64,000 nucleotides of DNA from Amycolatopsis sp. CA-128772 (GCF_002904295.1 NZ_PPHG01000066.1:110473-174472), one strand, 5' to 3'. Shown: positions 7,160 to 14,898, counted from the first letter of the stretch. Notes: generated by a model from the letters alone, not told the origin. Made by a program: numbers and translations.

Positions 7160-8842
7160 ATGGCTTCTACTGCTCCCCGGGGCGTGCACGACATCTGTGA
7201 CCGCTACGTCGACGAATACGTGGCCGCGGACCCGGTCGCGGCGACCGTCCACGGCATCAACGGTCACGACCACCAGCTGACCGACTACTCGGCCGACGGC
7301 TTCGCCGAGCGCGCCGGGATCGCCGCGCGGGCGCACGCCGCCGTCGCCGCCACCGAGCCGCGGGACACCGCCGAGCGGGCGGCGAAAGCCGTGTTCACCG
7401 AGCGCATCGGCCTGGAACTGGAGATCCACGAGGCCGGCCTGGACGTGGCGAGCCTCAACGTCATCGCCAGCCCGGTGCAGGAACTGCGGATGGCGTTCGA
7501 CCTGATGCCCCTGGACACCGAGCAGGACTGGTCGGTCGTCTCGGCCCGCATCGGCGAGGTCCCCCAGGCGCTCGCGAACATCCGCGGCGGCCTGCTCTCG
7601 GCGGCCGACGCGGGGCGCGTGGCGGCGTTGCGGCAGGTCGCGAAGGTGGCGGAGCAGTGTGAGACGTGGGCGGGCCTGAAGGAGGAGAAGGGCTTCTTCA
7701 CCGAGCTCGTCGGCGGCGCGGCTTCGCCGGCGTTGAAAGCCGACCTCGAGCACGGCGCCCGGGCCGCGGAGGAGGCGTTCGCGGAGTTCGCCGGGTTCCT
7801 GCGGGCCGAGCTGGCGCCGAAGGCCCCGGTCAAGGACGCCGTCGGCGAGGACGTCTACCGGCTGTGGTCGCGGTACTTCGTGGGCGCCGCGCTGGACCTG
7901 CGGGAGGCCTACGAGTGGGGCTGGGCGGAGTTCGCCCGGATCGAGGCCGAGATGCGCGCGGTGGCGAACCGGATCAAGCCGGGCGCTTCGCCGGCCGAGG
8001 CCGCGGCGGTCCTGGACGCCGACCCGCGCTACCGCGTCCGGGGGCGCGCGGAGTTCGAGGCGTGGATGCAGCGCCTGTCCGACGACGCGCTGAAGTTCCT
8101 GCGCGGCAAGCACTTCGAGATTTCCGACCGGGTGATGGCCCTGGAGTGCAAGATCGCCCCGCCGGGCGGCGGTGTGGGCGCGTACTACACGGCCCCGAGC
8201 GAGGACTTCGCCCGCCCGGGCCGCATGTGGTGGTCCCTCCCGGCGGGCCGCGACGAGTTCGTCACCTGGCGCGAAACCAGCACGGTGTACCACGAAGGAG
8301 CACCCGGCCACCACCTCCAGATCGCAACGGCGGTCGACCAGTCGGCGGGGCTGAACAAGTACCAGCGCCTGATGGCGTTCACGTCGGGCCACGCCGAGGG
8401 CTGGGCCCTGTACGCGGAGCGCCTGATGGAGGAACTGGGTTACCTGTCGGACGACGGCGACCTGCTGGGGATGCTGTCGGAGCAGCTGTTCCGCGCGGCC
8501 CGGGTCGTGGTGGACCTGGGCATGCACCTGGAGCTGGAGATCCCGGCGGGAACGGGCTTCCACGAGGGCTCGAGGTGGACGCCGGAGCTGGGCCTGGAGT
8601 TCATGCTGACCCGCACGATCACCGACCAGGCCCACGTCCGCGACGAGATCGACCGCTACCTGGGCTGGCCGGGCCAGGCCCCGGCGTACAAGATCGGCGA
8701 GCGCCTGTGGCTGGCGGCCAGGTCCGAGGCGCAGACCCGGGCGGGCGCCGGTTTCGACATCAAGCGGTTCCACACGGAGGCGCTGAAACTGGGCGGCATG
8801 GGACTGGACACGCTGCGGGAGCAGCTGGCCGGCCTGGACTGA
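7160..8842 (+). CDS. DUF885 domain-containing protein, probable metallopeptidase-like hydrolase
   Basis: 560 residues from ATG 7160. The diagnostic DUF885 segment is 'WRETSTVYHEGAPGHHLQIA' (HE-x3-GHH, about residue 375), with the downstream glutamates in 'SGHAEGWALYAERLMEELGY', together resembling a gluzincin-type zinc site. Other family signatures are 'GGGVGAYYTAPSEDFARPGRMWWSLP' and a C-terminal 'FHTEALKLGGMGLDTLREQL'. No signal peptide is visible, so the protein is probably cytoplasmic. Members are abundant in actinobacteria and mostly uncharacterised; peptidase activity is inferred from the zinc motif. It stands alone between metF and an exporter leader. Confidence 0.88.
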   Translation: MASTAPRGVHDICDRYVDEYVAADPVAATVHGINGHDHQLTDYSADGFAERAGIAARAHAAVAATEPRDTAERAAKAVFTERIGLELEIHEAGLDVASLNVIASPVQELRMAFDLMPLDTEQDWSVVSARIGEVPQALANIRGGLLSAADAGRVAALRQVAKVAEQCETWAGLKEEKGFFTELVGGAASPALKADLEHGARAAEEAFAEFAGFLRAELAPKAPVKDAVGEDVYRLWSRYFVGAALDLREAYEWGWAEFARIEAEMRAVANRIKPGASPAEAAAVLDADPRYRVRGRAEFEAWMQRLSDDALKFLRGKHFEISDRVMALECKIAPPGGGVGAYYTAPSEDFARPGRMWWSLPAGRDEFVTWRETSTVYHEGAPGHHLQIATAVDQSAGLNKYQRLMAFTSGHAEGWALYAERLMEELGYLSDDGDLLGMLSEQLFRAARVVVDLGMHLELEIPAGTGFHEGSRWTPELGLEFMLTRTITDQAHVRDEIDRYLGWPGQAPAYKIGERLWLAARSEAQTRAGAGFDIKRFHTEALKLGGMGLDTLREQLAGLD

Positions 8843-8897
8843 GCGGTTCCGGGGCGGGGTCACCGAAAACCGGTGGCCCCCCTTCGCGTCCCGCCGA

Positions 8898-8903
8898 TAG
8901 GTT
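8898..8903 (+). promoter_or_regulatory. -10 box for the leader transcript upstream of the EamA exporter
   Basis: TAGGTT lies 6 nt before GTG 8910, giving a probable leaderless start of a 13-codon upstream ORF. No convincing -35 hexamer was recognised. Confidence 0.45.
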
Positions 8904-8909
8904 CCCCTC

Positions 8910-8951
8910 GTGCGCCGAATGCTCTTCGTCACCCCACCGCCCCGCGCCTGA
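8910..8951 (+). CDS. Leaderless 13-residue upstream ORF (candidate leader peptide)
   Basis: GTG 8910 to TGA 8949-8951 encodes MRRMLFVTPPPRA. Three consecutive prolines (residues 9-11) are a classical ribosome-slowing motif relieved by EF-P. The last codons and the stop lie in the stem and loop of an RNA hairpin (8936-8961). The ORF precedes the EamA exporter gene by about 107 nt. A role as a translation-sensing leader peptide is inference; the ORF is short enough to be chance, but its start has the leaderless spacing used elsewhere in the window. Confidence 0.4.
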   Translation: MRRMLFVTPPPRA

Positions 8952-8961
8952 GCGGGGTGGT
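8936..8961 (+). promoter_or_regulatory. Leader hairpin overlapping the stop codon of the upstream ORF
   Basis: ACCGCCCCGC (8936-8945) pairs with GCGGGGTGGT (8952-8961) over 10 positions with one G-U pair; the loop GCCTGA contains the TGA of the 13-codon ORF. A ribosome on the ORF would disrupt this stem. There is no U-run, so it is not a simple terminator. Confidence 0.45.
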
Positions 8962-9019
8962 CCTCCGCCGCGTGGCCTTCGGGGCCCGCGGCTGATTCGT
9001 CTTGCGCACCGCCCCGCGT

Positions 9020-9044
9020 CGTCGAACTCCCTTTTCCTTCGACG
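9020..9044 (+). promoter_or_regulatory. Hairpin directly in front of the exporter ribosome binding site
   Basis: CGTCGAA (9020-9026) and TTCGACG (9038-9044) form a perfect 7-bp stem with an 11-nt loop. The stem ends one base before the AGGAG (9046-9050) that serves the TTG start at 9059. It is well placed to influence initiation. Confidence 0.45.
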
Positions 9045-9058
9045 CAGGAGCGTTTCCC

Positions 9059-9922
9059 TTGGTTTCTCTGCCCACGCGCGCCCGTTCTTCGGCCGCGCTC
9101 GTCCTCGCCGGTGTCCTCTGGGGCACCGGTGGCCTCGCCGGCTCGCTGCTCGGCGAGCTGGCCGGCCTCCGCCCGCTCGCCGTCGCCGACTACCGGCTGC
9201 TCGTCGGCGGTGCCGTCGCGATCGCCTTCTTGAAACGCGGCACCCTCCCGCGCACGCCCGAAGCCGCCCGGCGCATCCTCGCCGTCGGCGGCCTCTTCGC
9301 CCTCTTCCAAGCCAGCTACTTCGCCGCTGTCGCGCTGAGCTCGGTCAGCGTCGCCACCATGACCACCATCGGCGCCGCGCCCGTCATGGTCACCCTCGCG
9401 TCGGTGCGCAAACCCCGGCGCTGGACGCTGGTCTCCGTGGCCGGGACGGTGGCCGGGCTGGCGCTGCTCCAGTGGTCGCCGGGCAAAGCGATCTCGCTGA
9501 GCGGCCTCGGCTTCGCGCTGCTCGCGGCGGCCGGGTTCGCGACCCTCACCCTGCTCACCGCGAAGCCGGTCGAAGGCCTCGAACCGCTGTCGACGACGGC
9601 GTTCGGCTGCCTCACCGGCGGCGTGCTGCTCATCCCGGTGGCGAGCTGGTCCGGCCTGGCCCTCCCGCTGCACGCGGACGTCCTCGCGGTGGTCTGCTAC
9701 CTCGGCGCCGTCCCGACCGCGCTCGCGTACGCCGCCTACCTGCGTGGCCTGGCCGGCGCGCACCCGGTGCTCGGCGCGCTGTCGGCGGTGCTCGAGCCGC
9801 TGACGGCGGCGGTGCTGTCCGCGGTGCTGCTGGGTGAACGGCTGAGCGGCACGGCCTGGTGCGGCGCCGCCGTGCTGGTCGCCGCGCTGGCCGTCGGCTA
9901 CTGGCGGCCCGAACCCCGGTAG
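9059..9922 (+). CDS. EamA family (drug/metabolite transporter superfamily) exporter
   Basis: 287 residues from TTG 9059, chosen because AGGAG (9046-9050) lies 8 nt upstream; a longer frame from GTG 9002 has no ribosome site. Ten hydrophobic helices are arranged as two EamA repeats, opening 'AALVLAGVLWGTGGLAGSLLGELAG' and ending 'TGLSAVLEPLTAAVLSAVLLGERLSG'-like, the typical EamA 'E.....LGE' ending. The 'LAGSL..E..PLAVADYR' region also fits. These proteins export amino acids, drugs or metabolites; the substrate is unknown. The preceding ~160-nt leader with upstream ORF and two hairpins suggests post-initiation regulation. Confidence 0.87.
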   Translation: MVSLPTRARSSAALVLAGVLWGTGGLAGSLLGELAGLRPLAVADYRLLVGGAVAIAFLKRGTLPRTPEAARRILAVGGLFALFQASYFAAVALSSVSVATMTTIGAAPVMVTLASVRKPRRWTLVSVAGTVAGLALLQWSPGKAISLSGLGFALLAAAGFATLTLLTAKPVEGLEPLSTTAFGCLTGGVLLIPVASWSGLALPLHADVLAVVCYLGAVPTALAYAAYLRGLAGAHPVLGALSAVLEPLTAAVLSAVLLGERLSGTAWCGAAVLVAALAVGYWRPEPR

Positions 9923-9941
9923 GGGACCGCTGCCCCTCGGC

Positions 9942-10514
9942 TCAGCGCGCGTCGAGGGGCAGCGCCCGCCCGAGGATCGCGAACGGGCGCGGGTCGCCGG
10001 CGAAGTGGTAGTCGCGCAGGACGTCGACGAACCCGGTGCGGCGGTAGAGCTTCCACGCCCGGCTGGTGCCCTCGGGCGTCGACAGCAGCACGTTCGCGCT
10101 CGGCACGCCGTCGAGCAGGCCGCGGAGCAGGTCCTCGCCGATCTGGTGGCCCTGGTTCTCCGGCCGGACGTGGATCTCGGTCAGCTCGAAGTAGTCCGTC
10201 AGCCAGCGGTCGGCCTCGGCGGGCCCGGACCGGCGGCTCAGGCCGTGGCGCACCTGCTCGTGCCACCACTGCCCGGCGCGGCCGCGGTAGCCGTAGGCCA
10301 GGCCGAGCAGGACGTCGTCGGCGTCGAACGCGGCCATGCAGCGCCAGCCCTCACGCAGCGCGTGGGTGAGCCACATCGGCGCGCGCTGCTCGGCGGTGCC
10401 CGCCGGGTACCGCATCGCCCGGACGTAGATGTCCAGCGCTTCGGGCAGGTGGGTGCGGAATTCGTCCGCGGAGAGCTGGACGTAGCGGGAGCAGCCGGCG
10501 GGCATCGCGGTCAC
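9942..10514 (-). CDS. GNAT family N-acetyltransferase
   Basis: About 190 residues. The acetyl-CoA binding region reads 'ELTEIHVRPENQGHQIGEDLLRGLLDGVPSANVLLST', with the R/Q-x-x-G-x-G/A-like 'NQGHQIG', followed by 'RAWKLYRRTGFVDVLRDYHF', the conserved Y-x-x-x-G-F ending. The upstream ybaK stop overlaps GTG 10514 (GTGA), so translational coupling is likely and GTG is preferred; ATG 10505 is an in-frame alternative. The substrate cannot be predicted. Confidence 0.85.
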   Translation of the reverse strand: MTAMPAGCSRYVQLSADEFRTHLPEALDIYVRAMRYPAGTAEQRAPMWLTHALREGWRCMAAFDADDVLLGLAYGYRGRAGQWWHEQVRHGLSRRSGPAEADRWLTDYFELTEIHVRPENQGHQIGEDLLRGLLDGVPSANVLLSTPEGTSRAWKLYRRTGFVDVLRDYHFAGDPRPFAILGRALPLDAR

Positions 10515-11023
10515 AGCGGTCCATCTTCCTCCGCGCCGCCGAGCGCGCCCGGGGTGCCCCCGGTCAAGGCCACGAGGTCGGCGAAGGTGGTCGGGAAGAC
10601 GGCCTTCGGGTGCCCCGCGGCGGCCCACACGACGTCGTGGGCGCGCAGCGCGGTGTCGACGAGCGTGCGCAGCGGCGCGGGGTGCCCGACCGGGGCGACG
10701 CCGCCGATCGGCTGCCCGGTGTGCGCCCGCACGAAATCGGCGTCGGCCTTGCCGATTTCCCCGCCGGCCAGCCGCGCAAGGGTGGCCGGATCGGCGCGGT
10801 GGGCGCCCGAGGTCAGGGCGAGGAGCGCGGTTTTGTCGGACCCCAGGCGGAAGATGAGGCTGTTGGCGATGGCCCCGACGGGCACGCCGAGTGCTTCGGC
10901 CGCCTGCACGGCGGTCCGGACCTCGGCGGGCAGGACACGGATGCCCTCGGCGGCGCCGTGCTGCCCGGCTTCGGCCAGCGCGGCCGCCACCTTGGCGACG
11001 GCGGGGTGCTCCAGCGAACTCAT
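10511..11023 (-). CDS. YbaK/EbsC family aminoacyl-tRNA deacylase-like protein
   Basis: 170 residues, the family's usual length. Sequence features are 'VRTAVQAAEALGVPVGAIANSLIFRLGSDKTALLALTSGAHRAD', with the conserved lysine-containing 'FRLG.DK.ALLALTSG', and 'GGVAPVGHPAPLRTLVDTAL', which match YbaK-type editing domains. These hydrolyse mischarged tRNAs (Cys-tRNA(Pro) in YbaK). It is the first gene of a two-gene unit with the GNAT gene and is divergent from the LexA-boxed HEPN gene. Confidence 0.88.
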   Translation of the reverse strand: MSSLEHPAVAKVAAALAEAGQHGAAEGIRVLPAEVRTAVQAAEALGVPVGAIANSLIFRLGSDKTALLALTSGAHRADPATLARLAGGEIGKADADFVRAHTGQPIGGVAPVGHPAPLRTLVDTALRAHDVVWAAAGHPKAVFPTTFADLVALTGGTPGALGGAEEDGPL

Positions 11024-11087
11024 GAACCTATGAGATCACGCCGCCGACCCGGTGTCCCGCGCCACGTCCGGGGATGGCCCCCTGGGG

Positions 11088-11116
11088 TTGAGCGAGCACC
11101 CGGTCCGGGTTACTCT
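11088..11116 (+). promoter_or_regulatory. Promoter of the HEPN gene
   Basis: TTGAGC (11088-11093) and TACTCT (11111-11116) are separated by exactly 17 nt. The predicted start point near 11122-11124 lies just before the LexA box. Confidence 0.6.
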
Positions 11117-11125
11117 GGAAATTGT

Positions 11126-11141
11126 TCGAACAGGCGTTCGA
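11126..11141 (+). promoter_or_regulatory. LexA (SOS) box
   Basis: TCGAAC-AGGC-GTTCGA is a perfect match to the actinobacterial LexA consensus TCGAAC-N4-GTTCGA. It sits about 10 nt downstream of the -10 hexamer, a position where bound LexA would block transcription. It is therefore predicted that the HEPN gene, and the overlapping isomerase-family gene, are DNA-damage induced. Confidence 0.85.
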
Positions 11142-11245
11142 CATCTGGTGAGCGCGCACCGGTCAGGTGCCCGGGACCGGGACGGGGGAAGCGTCTCGGC
11201 ACCGGGCCCTTGATCGGGCTCACCCCGCGCAGGAGGAGGGTCGCC

Positions 11246-12124
11246 ATGTCCGTCAAGGTCGTGTCCCCCACGGATCCCGGGCAGCCGGAGCTGCCCATGA
11301 CGCTGCGCCCGCAGGCCACCCGCCCGCAGGCCCCCCGGCGATCCCGCCAGTGCCTGACCCCGGCGGCGGACTCCCGGCCACGCCCGTCGGCGGAGATGCG
11401 GCAGCCGGAGCTTCCGATGGTGTGCGCGGCGGGTGCGGTTTCTGCGGACCCGGGACAGCGCGAGCTGCCCCCGGTTGCGGCGGCTTCGGAGCAGTCCGAA
11501 GACTCAGCGCAGCAGCCTGAGCTGCCGGTCCCGCCGCAGCGTCCCGCGGCTTTGGAACGCTCCCGCCCAGCCGAGGACTCCGCGCACCAGTCCGAGCTGC
11601 CGGCTCCGCCGCAGCGTCCCGCAGCTCGCGAGCACTCCCAGCCGCCCGCCGTCGACTCCGGGCTGTCCGCCTCCCTCCGGCCGCCCGGTGCCGATCAGTC
11701 GTCGCTGCCCATGGCGCTTCGGCCGCCCGCGCATCCGGCTGCTGCCGGGCTTCTTGCCCAGGCTCGGCGCCTGCTCGCCGAGGCCGAGCGGGAAACCCAG
11801 CCCGCCGAACGCTTCATCGGGGCCTACCTCGCCGCGCTCCGGGGCGCCGCCGCCGTGCTCGCCGCGCGGGGGCGGCCGCACCGGGGGCGCGCGCGGCCCG
11901 CCAGCACCTGGGTGCTGCTCGACTCCGTCGCCCCCGAACTGCGGGAGTGGTCCGCCTTCTTCGCGAGCAACTCCGCCACCCGCGCCGCCGCGCAGGCCGG
12001 GATCACCGGGAAGGTCACCGCCGGCTCGGCCGCCGAACTGGTGGGCGCCGCCACGCCGTTCCTGGAACTGGTCCGCCGTCTCGTGCACGGCCTGCCGATC
12101 ACCGGGGAAGCCCATGTCGCGTGA
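11246..12124 (+). CDS. SAV_6107-type HEPN domain protein with six QxxLP repeats, SOS-controlled
   Basis: 292 residues from ATG 11246, preceded by AGGAGGAGGG. Residues ~165-290 carry the HEPN-like helical domain of the SAV_6107 family ('LLAQARRLLAEAERETQPAERFIGAYLAALRGAAAVLAARG', 'STWVLLDSVAPELREWSAFFAS'). Residues 1-160 are Pro/Gln-rich, probably disordered, and contain six spaced copies of Q-x-[ES]-L-P-[MPVA] at 13, 53, 71, 90, 115 and 151. The Q1/L4 pattern resembles bacterial sliding-clamp binding motifs (QxxLxF, QLxLF). With a perfect LexA box upstream, a DNA-damage role at the replication clamp is plausible but is inference. Its 3' end overlaps the next gene by 11 nt. Confidence 0.85.
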   Translation: MSVKVVSPTDPGQPELPMTLRPQATRPQAPRRSRQCLTPAADSRPRPSAEMRQPELPMVCAAGAVSADPGQRELPPVAAASEQSEDSAQQPELPVPPQRPAALERSRPAEDSAHQSELPAPPQRPAAREHSQPPAVDSGLSASLRPPGADQSSLPMALRPPAHPAAAGLLAQARRLLAEAERETQPAERFIGAYLAALRGAAAVLAARGRPHRGRARPASTWVLLDSVAPELREWSAFFASNSATRAAAQAGITGKVTAGSAAELVGAATPFLELVRRLVHGLPITGEAHVA

Positions 12125-12881
12125 GCACGGCCCGGTCGACCAGGGGCGGTTGCTCACGGCGTTGGGAATCGAAGGCCGGCTGCTGGCCGAAGCAGTGCAC
12201 GCCGCGCCGGTCGAGGCGCCGGTGCCCGCCTGCCCGGGCTGGTCGCTCGGCGAGGTCGCCCGGCACGTCGGGAGCCTCTACCGGATGGTCCGGCGCCGGC
12301 TGACCGACGGCCGGAGCCCCGACGACTGGCCGCGCGACCCCGAACCGGGCCAGGGCCTGCGGGACTTCCTGGAGACGGGCCTCACCGAACTGCTCGACGA
12401 GCTGGCCGCGCACGACCCGGAAGACCGCGCCGACACCTGGTGGCCGGCGGATCGCACCTACGGGTTCTGGCGGCGGCGGATGCTGCACGAAACGGTCATC
12501 CACCGGGTGGACGTCGAGCAGGCGGCGGGCGTCGAGTCCCGTGGCGTGCCCGACGACGTCGCGATCGACGGGATCGACGAGGCGCTGACCCTGTGGTTCG
12601 GGCAGAAACTGCCGATGCTCGGCCTGACCGGCACCAAGGCGGGCACGGTCGGCGTCCGGGCCGGCGCGCACAGCTGGATCGCCCGGGCCGGGCCGGTGAC
12701 CACGGACGCCTGGCGCTGCTCGGCCGAGGAGGCCGAGTCCGCGGACGACGTCGTCACGGCCAGACCCGCGCAGCTCTACCTGTGGCTCTGGGGCCGGGCG
12801 TCCCTGACCGCGGTGACCGTGCGGGGCGTCCACGACCAGGCGGCCCAGCTCTGGGCGCTGCTGCGGCTCGCAACCCGATGA
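12114..12881 (+). CDS. Maleylpyruvate isomerase family mycothiol-dependent protein
   Basis: 255 residues from ATG 12114, inside the end of the HEPN gene. The N-terminal MDMPI-type DinB-fold helices show 'GRLLAEAVHAAPVEAPVPACPGWSLGEVARHVGSLYRMV' and 'MLHETVIHRVDVEQAAG'. The metal-binding histidines are in 'RHVGS' and 'HETVIHRVD'. The family uses mycothiol as cofactor for isomerase or transferase reactions. The 11-nt overlap implies co-expression with the SOS-controlled gene; a damage-linked thiol-transfer role is speculative. Confidence 0.85.
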   Translation: MSREHGPVDQGRLLTALGIEGRLLAEAVHAAPVEAPVPACPGWSLGEVARHVGSLYRMVRRRLTDGRSPDDWPRDPEPGQGLRDFLETGLTELLDELAAHDPEDRADTWWPADRTYGFWRRRMLHETVIHRVDVEQAAGVESRGVPDDVAIDGIDEALTLWFGQKLPMLGLTGTKAGTVGVRAGAHSWIARAGPVTTDAWRCSAEEAESADDVVTARPAQLYLWLWGRASLTAVTVRGVHDQAAQLWALLRLATR

Positions 12882-12926
12882 ACCGGCCGGTGGGGAAGCC
12901 GAACCGGAACTGTCGGAGGTGGCGGT

Positions 12927-12932
12927 TAGCCT
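12927..12932 (+). promoter_or_regulatory. -10 box of a probable leaderless mRNA (VOC gene)
   Basis: TAGCCT, then 7 nt, then ATG 12940. This sets the start at 12940 rather than at the in-frame GTG-type codon 21 nt upstream. Confidence 0.5.
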
Positions 12933-12939
12933 GCGGCGC

Positions 12940-13671
12940 ATGAACACACGCCTGGTGAACCTGGTGATCGACGCGGCGCGGCCGAGGGTCCTGGCGGACT
13001 TCTGGGCCGCGCTGCTCGGCTGGCGCGTCGCGCTCGAGGAGCCCGGCGAGGTCGACGTCCGCGCGCCCGCGAGCGACGGCTGGGACCTGGACCTCGTGTT
13101 CGTGCCGGTGCCGGAACCCAAGAAGGTGAAGAACCGCGTCCACCTGGACCTGGCGAGCACGACCGCGGCGCATCAGGCCGAGCTGGTGGCGCGCGCCCTG
13201 GAGCTGGGCGGAAGCCGTGTCGACCTCGGGCAGGGTGACGTGCCGTGGGTCGTGCTGGCGGATCCGGAAGGCAACGAGTTCTGCGTCCTCGAGCCGCGCG
13301 AACGGTACGCGGACACGGATGCGGTGGCGTCGATCGTGGTCGACGCCCACGCCCCCGAGGCGCTCGCCGGCTTCTGGGCGCGGATCACCGGCTGGCCGGT
13401 CCAGGGGCGCGACGGGGACGTCCTGGTCAGCCTGCGCTCGCCGTCGGGCCGGGGGCCGTGGCTGGAGTTTCTCCGCAACGACGACGTCAAGCGGGTCAAG
13501 AACCGCGTGCACCTGGACGTGGCGCCCCCGGCGGACGCCGGCCACGCCGCGGCGGTGACGGAGGTCGTCGCGGCCGGTGCGGCGCCCGCCGACCTGGGCG
13601 GCCCCGCGCTGCCGTGGCGGGTGCTGACCGATCCGGAGGGCAACGAGTTCTGCGTGCTGACCCCGCGCTGA
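12940..13671 (+). CDS. Two-domain VOC (glyoxalase-like) protein
   Basis: 243 residues made of two tandem VOC-like halves. Each has a '(R)VKNRVHLDL/DV' strand, at about residues 58-68 and 182-192, and each ends in 'DPEGNEFCVL' (about 105-115 and 230-240), so the protein is an internal duplication of the glyoxalase-like Glyoxalase_6 type. Such proteins bind metal or small ligands; many actinobacterial ones are bleomycin-resistance-like or of unknown function. Both halves keep the E/H residues. It stands alone. Confidence 0.85.
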   Translation: MNTRLVNLVIDAARPRVLADFWAALLGWRVALEEPGEVDVRAPASDGWDLDLVFVPVPEPKKVKNRVHLDLASTTAAHQAELVARALELGGSRVDLGQGDVPWVVLADPEGNEFCVLEPRERYADTDAVASIVVDAHAPEALAGFWARITGWPVQGRDGDVLVSLRSPSGRGPWLEFLRNDDVKRVKNRVHLDVAPPADAGHAAAVTEVVAAGAAPADLGGPALPWRVLTDPEGNEFCVLTPR

Positions 13672-13712
13672 CCTCGGGTGAAGCGCCGGGAGCTCGCCGG
13701 GCGGAGCCGGCT

Positions 13713-13768
13713 CGGTGTTTCGGCCGGGTTGCCGGGCGGCGTCGAACGCTGACCTGCGCGAAACACCG
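13713..13768 (+). promoter_or_regulatory. Long-range inverted repeat in the leader of the ACT-GNAT gene
   Basis: CGGTGTTTCG (13713-13722) and CGAAACACCG (13759-13768) are perfectly complementary across a 36-nt loop. The right arm also begins the palindrome ACACCGGTGT (13763-13772). It ends 40 nt before ATG 13809, so it could be an RNA leader structure or a looped operator. Confidence 0.4.
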
Positions 13769-13808
13769 GTGTCCTGGAGCGGCAACAACCCCGGGGGACC
13801 GTGGGGGC

Positions 13809-14891
13809 ATGGAGACCTCCAGAGCGTTGCCCCAGCCGGGCCGGACGGCCGCCGTCGCCGAGGAGCCGGACACGCCGTCGGCGTGGCGGGTGCGGATCCG
13901 GATGCACGACCACCCGGGCACCCTCGCCCGCATCGCCATCCGGCTCGCCGACCTCGAGTGCAACATCCTCGGCCTGTCCGTGCTGCCGGTGCCGGGCGGC
14001 GTGCTCGACGAGATCGTGCTGCGCCCCGCGACCGGCCTGCCCCGCCGGCACCTGGCCGACGCCATCCGCGCCGAGGGCTGCGAATGCACCGCGATCATCG
14101 ACGCCGACGTCCACGAGCTGGTCGACCCGTCGGCGTCGACGCTGCTCGCGGCCCGGCGCGCGGTCGACGACCCGGCCCGCCTCGCCGATGTGCTGAAGGA
14201 CGTCCTGGCGGCGGACGTCGTCACGCTGGTTCCCGCGCTGGAGGCGAACCCGGCGCGTACCGAGGGCGGGCACCGCGCGGTGTTCGTGCTGGCCGAAGGC
14301 AGCGCCCTGGTGGCGCGCCGCCGGTGGGCTCCGTTCGTGCAGCTGGAGCTGACCCGCGCGGAGGCGCTGGTGACGCTGCTCGCGGCGGCGGCCCGGAACG
14401 TCGCCGGCCCGGTGGTCCTCGACCGCCCGGACGGCGCGGCGATCGTCCTGCGCAGGGGCGTCCCCGGCGACGCCGACGCGGTGTCGGAGCTGCACCGCCG
14501 CTGCTCGATGGCGACGTTGTTCCGCCGCTACCACACGGGCGTGCGGTCGGTGCCGCGCCGCTGGCTGCACCGGCTGCTGGTGCCCCCGCGCGGCACGAGC
14601 GTGCTGGCCGTCTTCGGCCGCGAGGTGATCGGCCTGGCGCAGCTGATCCCGCTGACGTCCGGCGGCGCGGAAATCTCCCTGCTGGTGGAGGACGACTGGC
14701 AGCAGCAGGGCATCGGCACGGCGTTGCTGGCGCGGGTGGCGGTGCTGGCGGAGACGCAGGGCATCACGGAGCTGTCCGCGGACTGCCTGGCGGGCGACGA
14801 CGTCCTGCCCCGCACGGCGGCCCGCGCCGGTCTGCGTACGGAACGCCGTATGGAGGACGGCGCGAAGCTGAGGTTGTTTCTGCCGGCGTGA
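13809..14891 (+). CDS. ACT domain - GNAT acetyltransferase fusion
   Basis: 360 residues. Residues ~17-95 form an ACT-type small-molecule-binding domain ('WRVRIRMHDHPGTLARIAIRLADLECNILGLSVLPVPGGVLDEIVLRP'). Residues ~215-360 form a GNAT domain with the acetyl-CoA loop 'VEDDWQQQGIGTALLARVAVLAETQGI' (Q/R-x-x-G-x-G/A). The region between (95-210) is ACT-like but weaker. In related proteins the ACT part binds an amino acid and controls acetylation of lysines in target enzymes. Amino-acid-gated protein acetylation is a fair inference; target and ligand are unknown. Start ATG 13809 follows GGGGGACC. Confidence 0.85.
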   Translation: METSRALPQPGRTAAVAEEPDTPSAWRVRIRMHDHPGTLARIAIRLADLECNILGLSVLPVPGGVLDEIVLRPATGLPRRHLADAIRAEGCECTAIIDADVHELVDPSASTLLAARRAVDDPARLADVLKDVLAADVVTLVPALEANPARTEGGHRAVFVLAEGSALVARRRWAPFVQLELTRAEALVTLLAAAARNVAGPVVLDRPDGAAIVLRRGVPGDADAVSELHRRCSMATLFRRYHTGVRSVPRRWLHRLLVPPRGTSVLAVFGREVIGLAQLIPLTSGGAEISLLVEDDWQQQGIGTALLARVAVLAETQGITELSADCLAGDDVLPRTAARAGLRTERRMEDGAKLRLFLPA

Positions 14892-14898
14892 GGCGGGC

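Noticed and set aside
4580..9763. Very long minus-strand open frame (over 1700 codons) and other long Arg/Gly/Pro-rich frames opposite real genes
   Set aside because: They are complements of genuine genes in GC-rich DNA with biased third positions. They show no family motifs, cross several intergenic regions and lack consistent ribosome sites.
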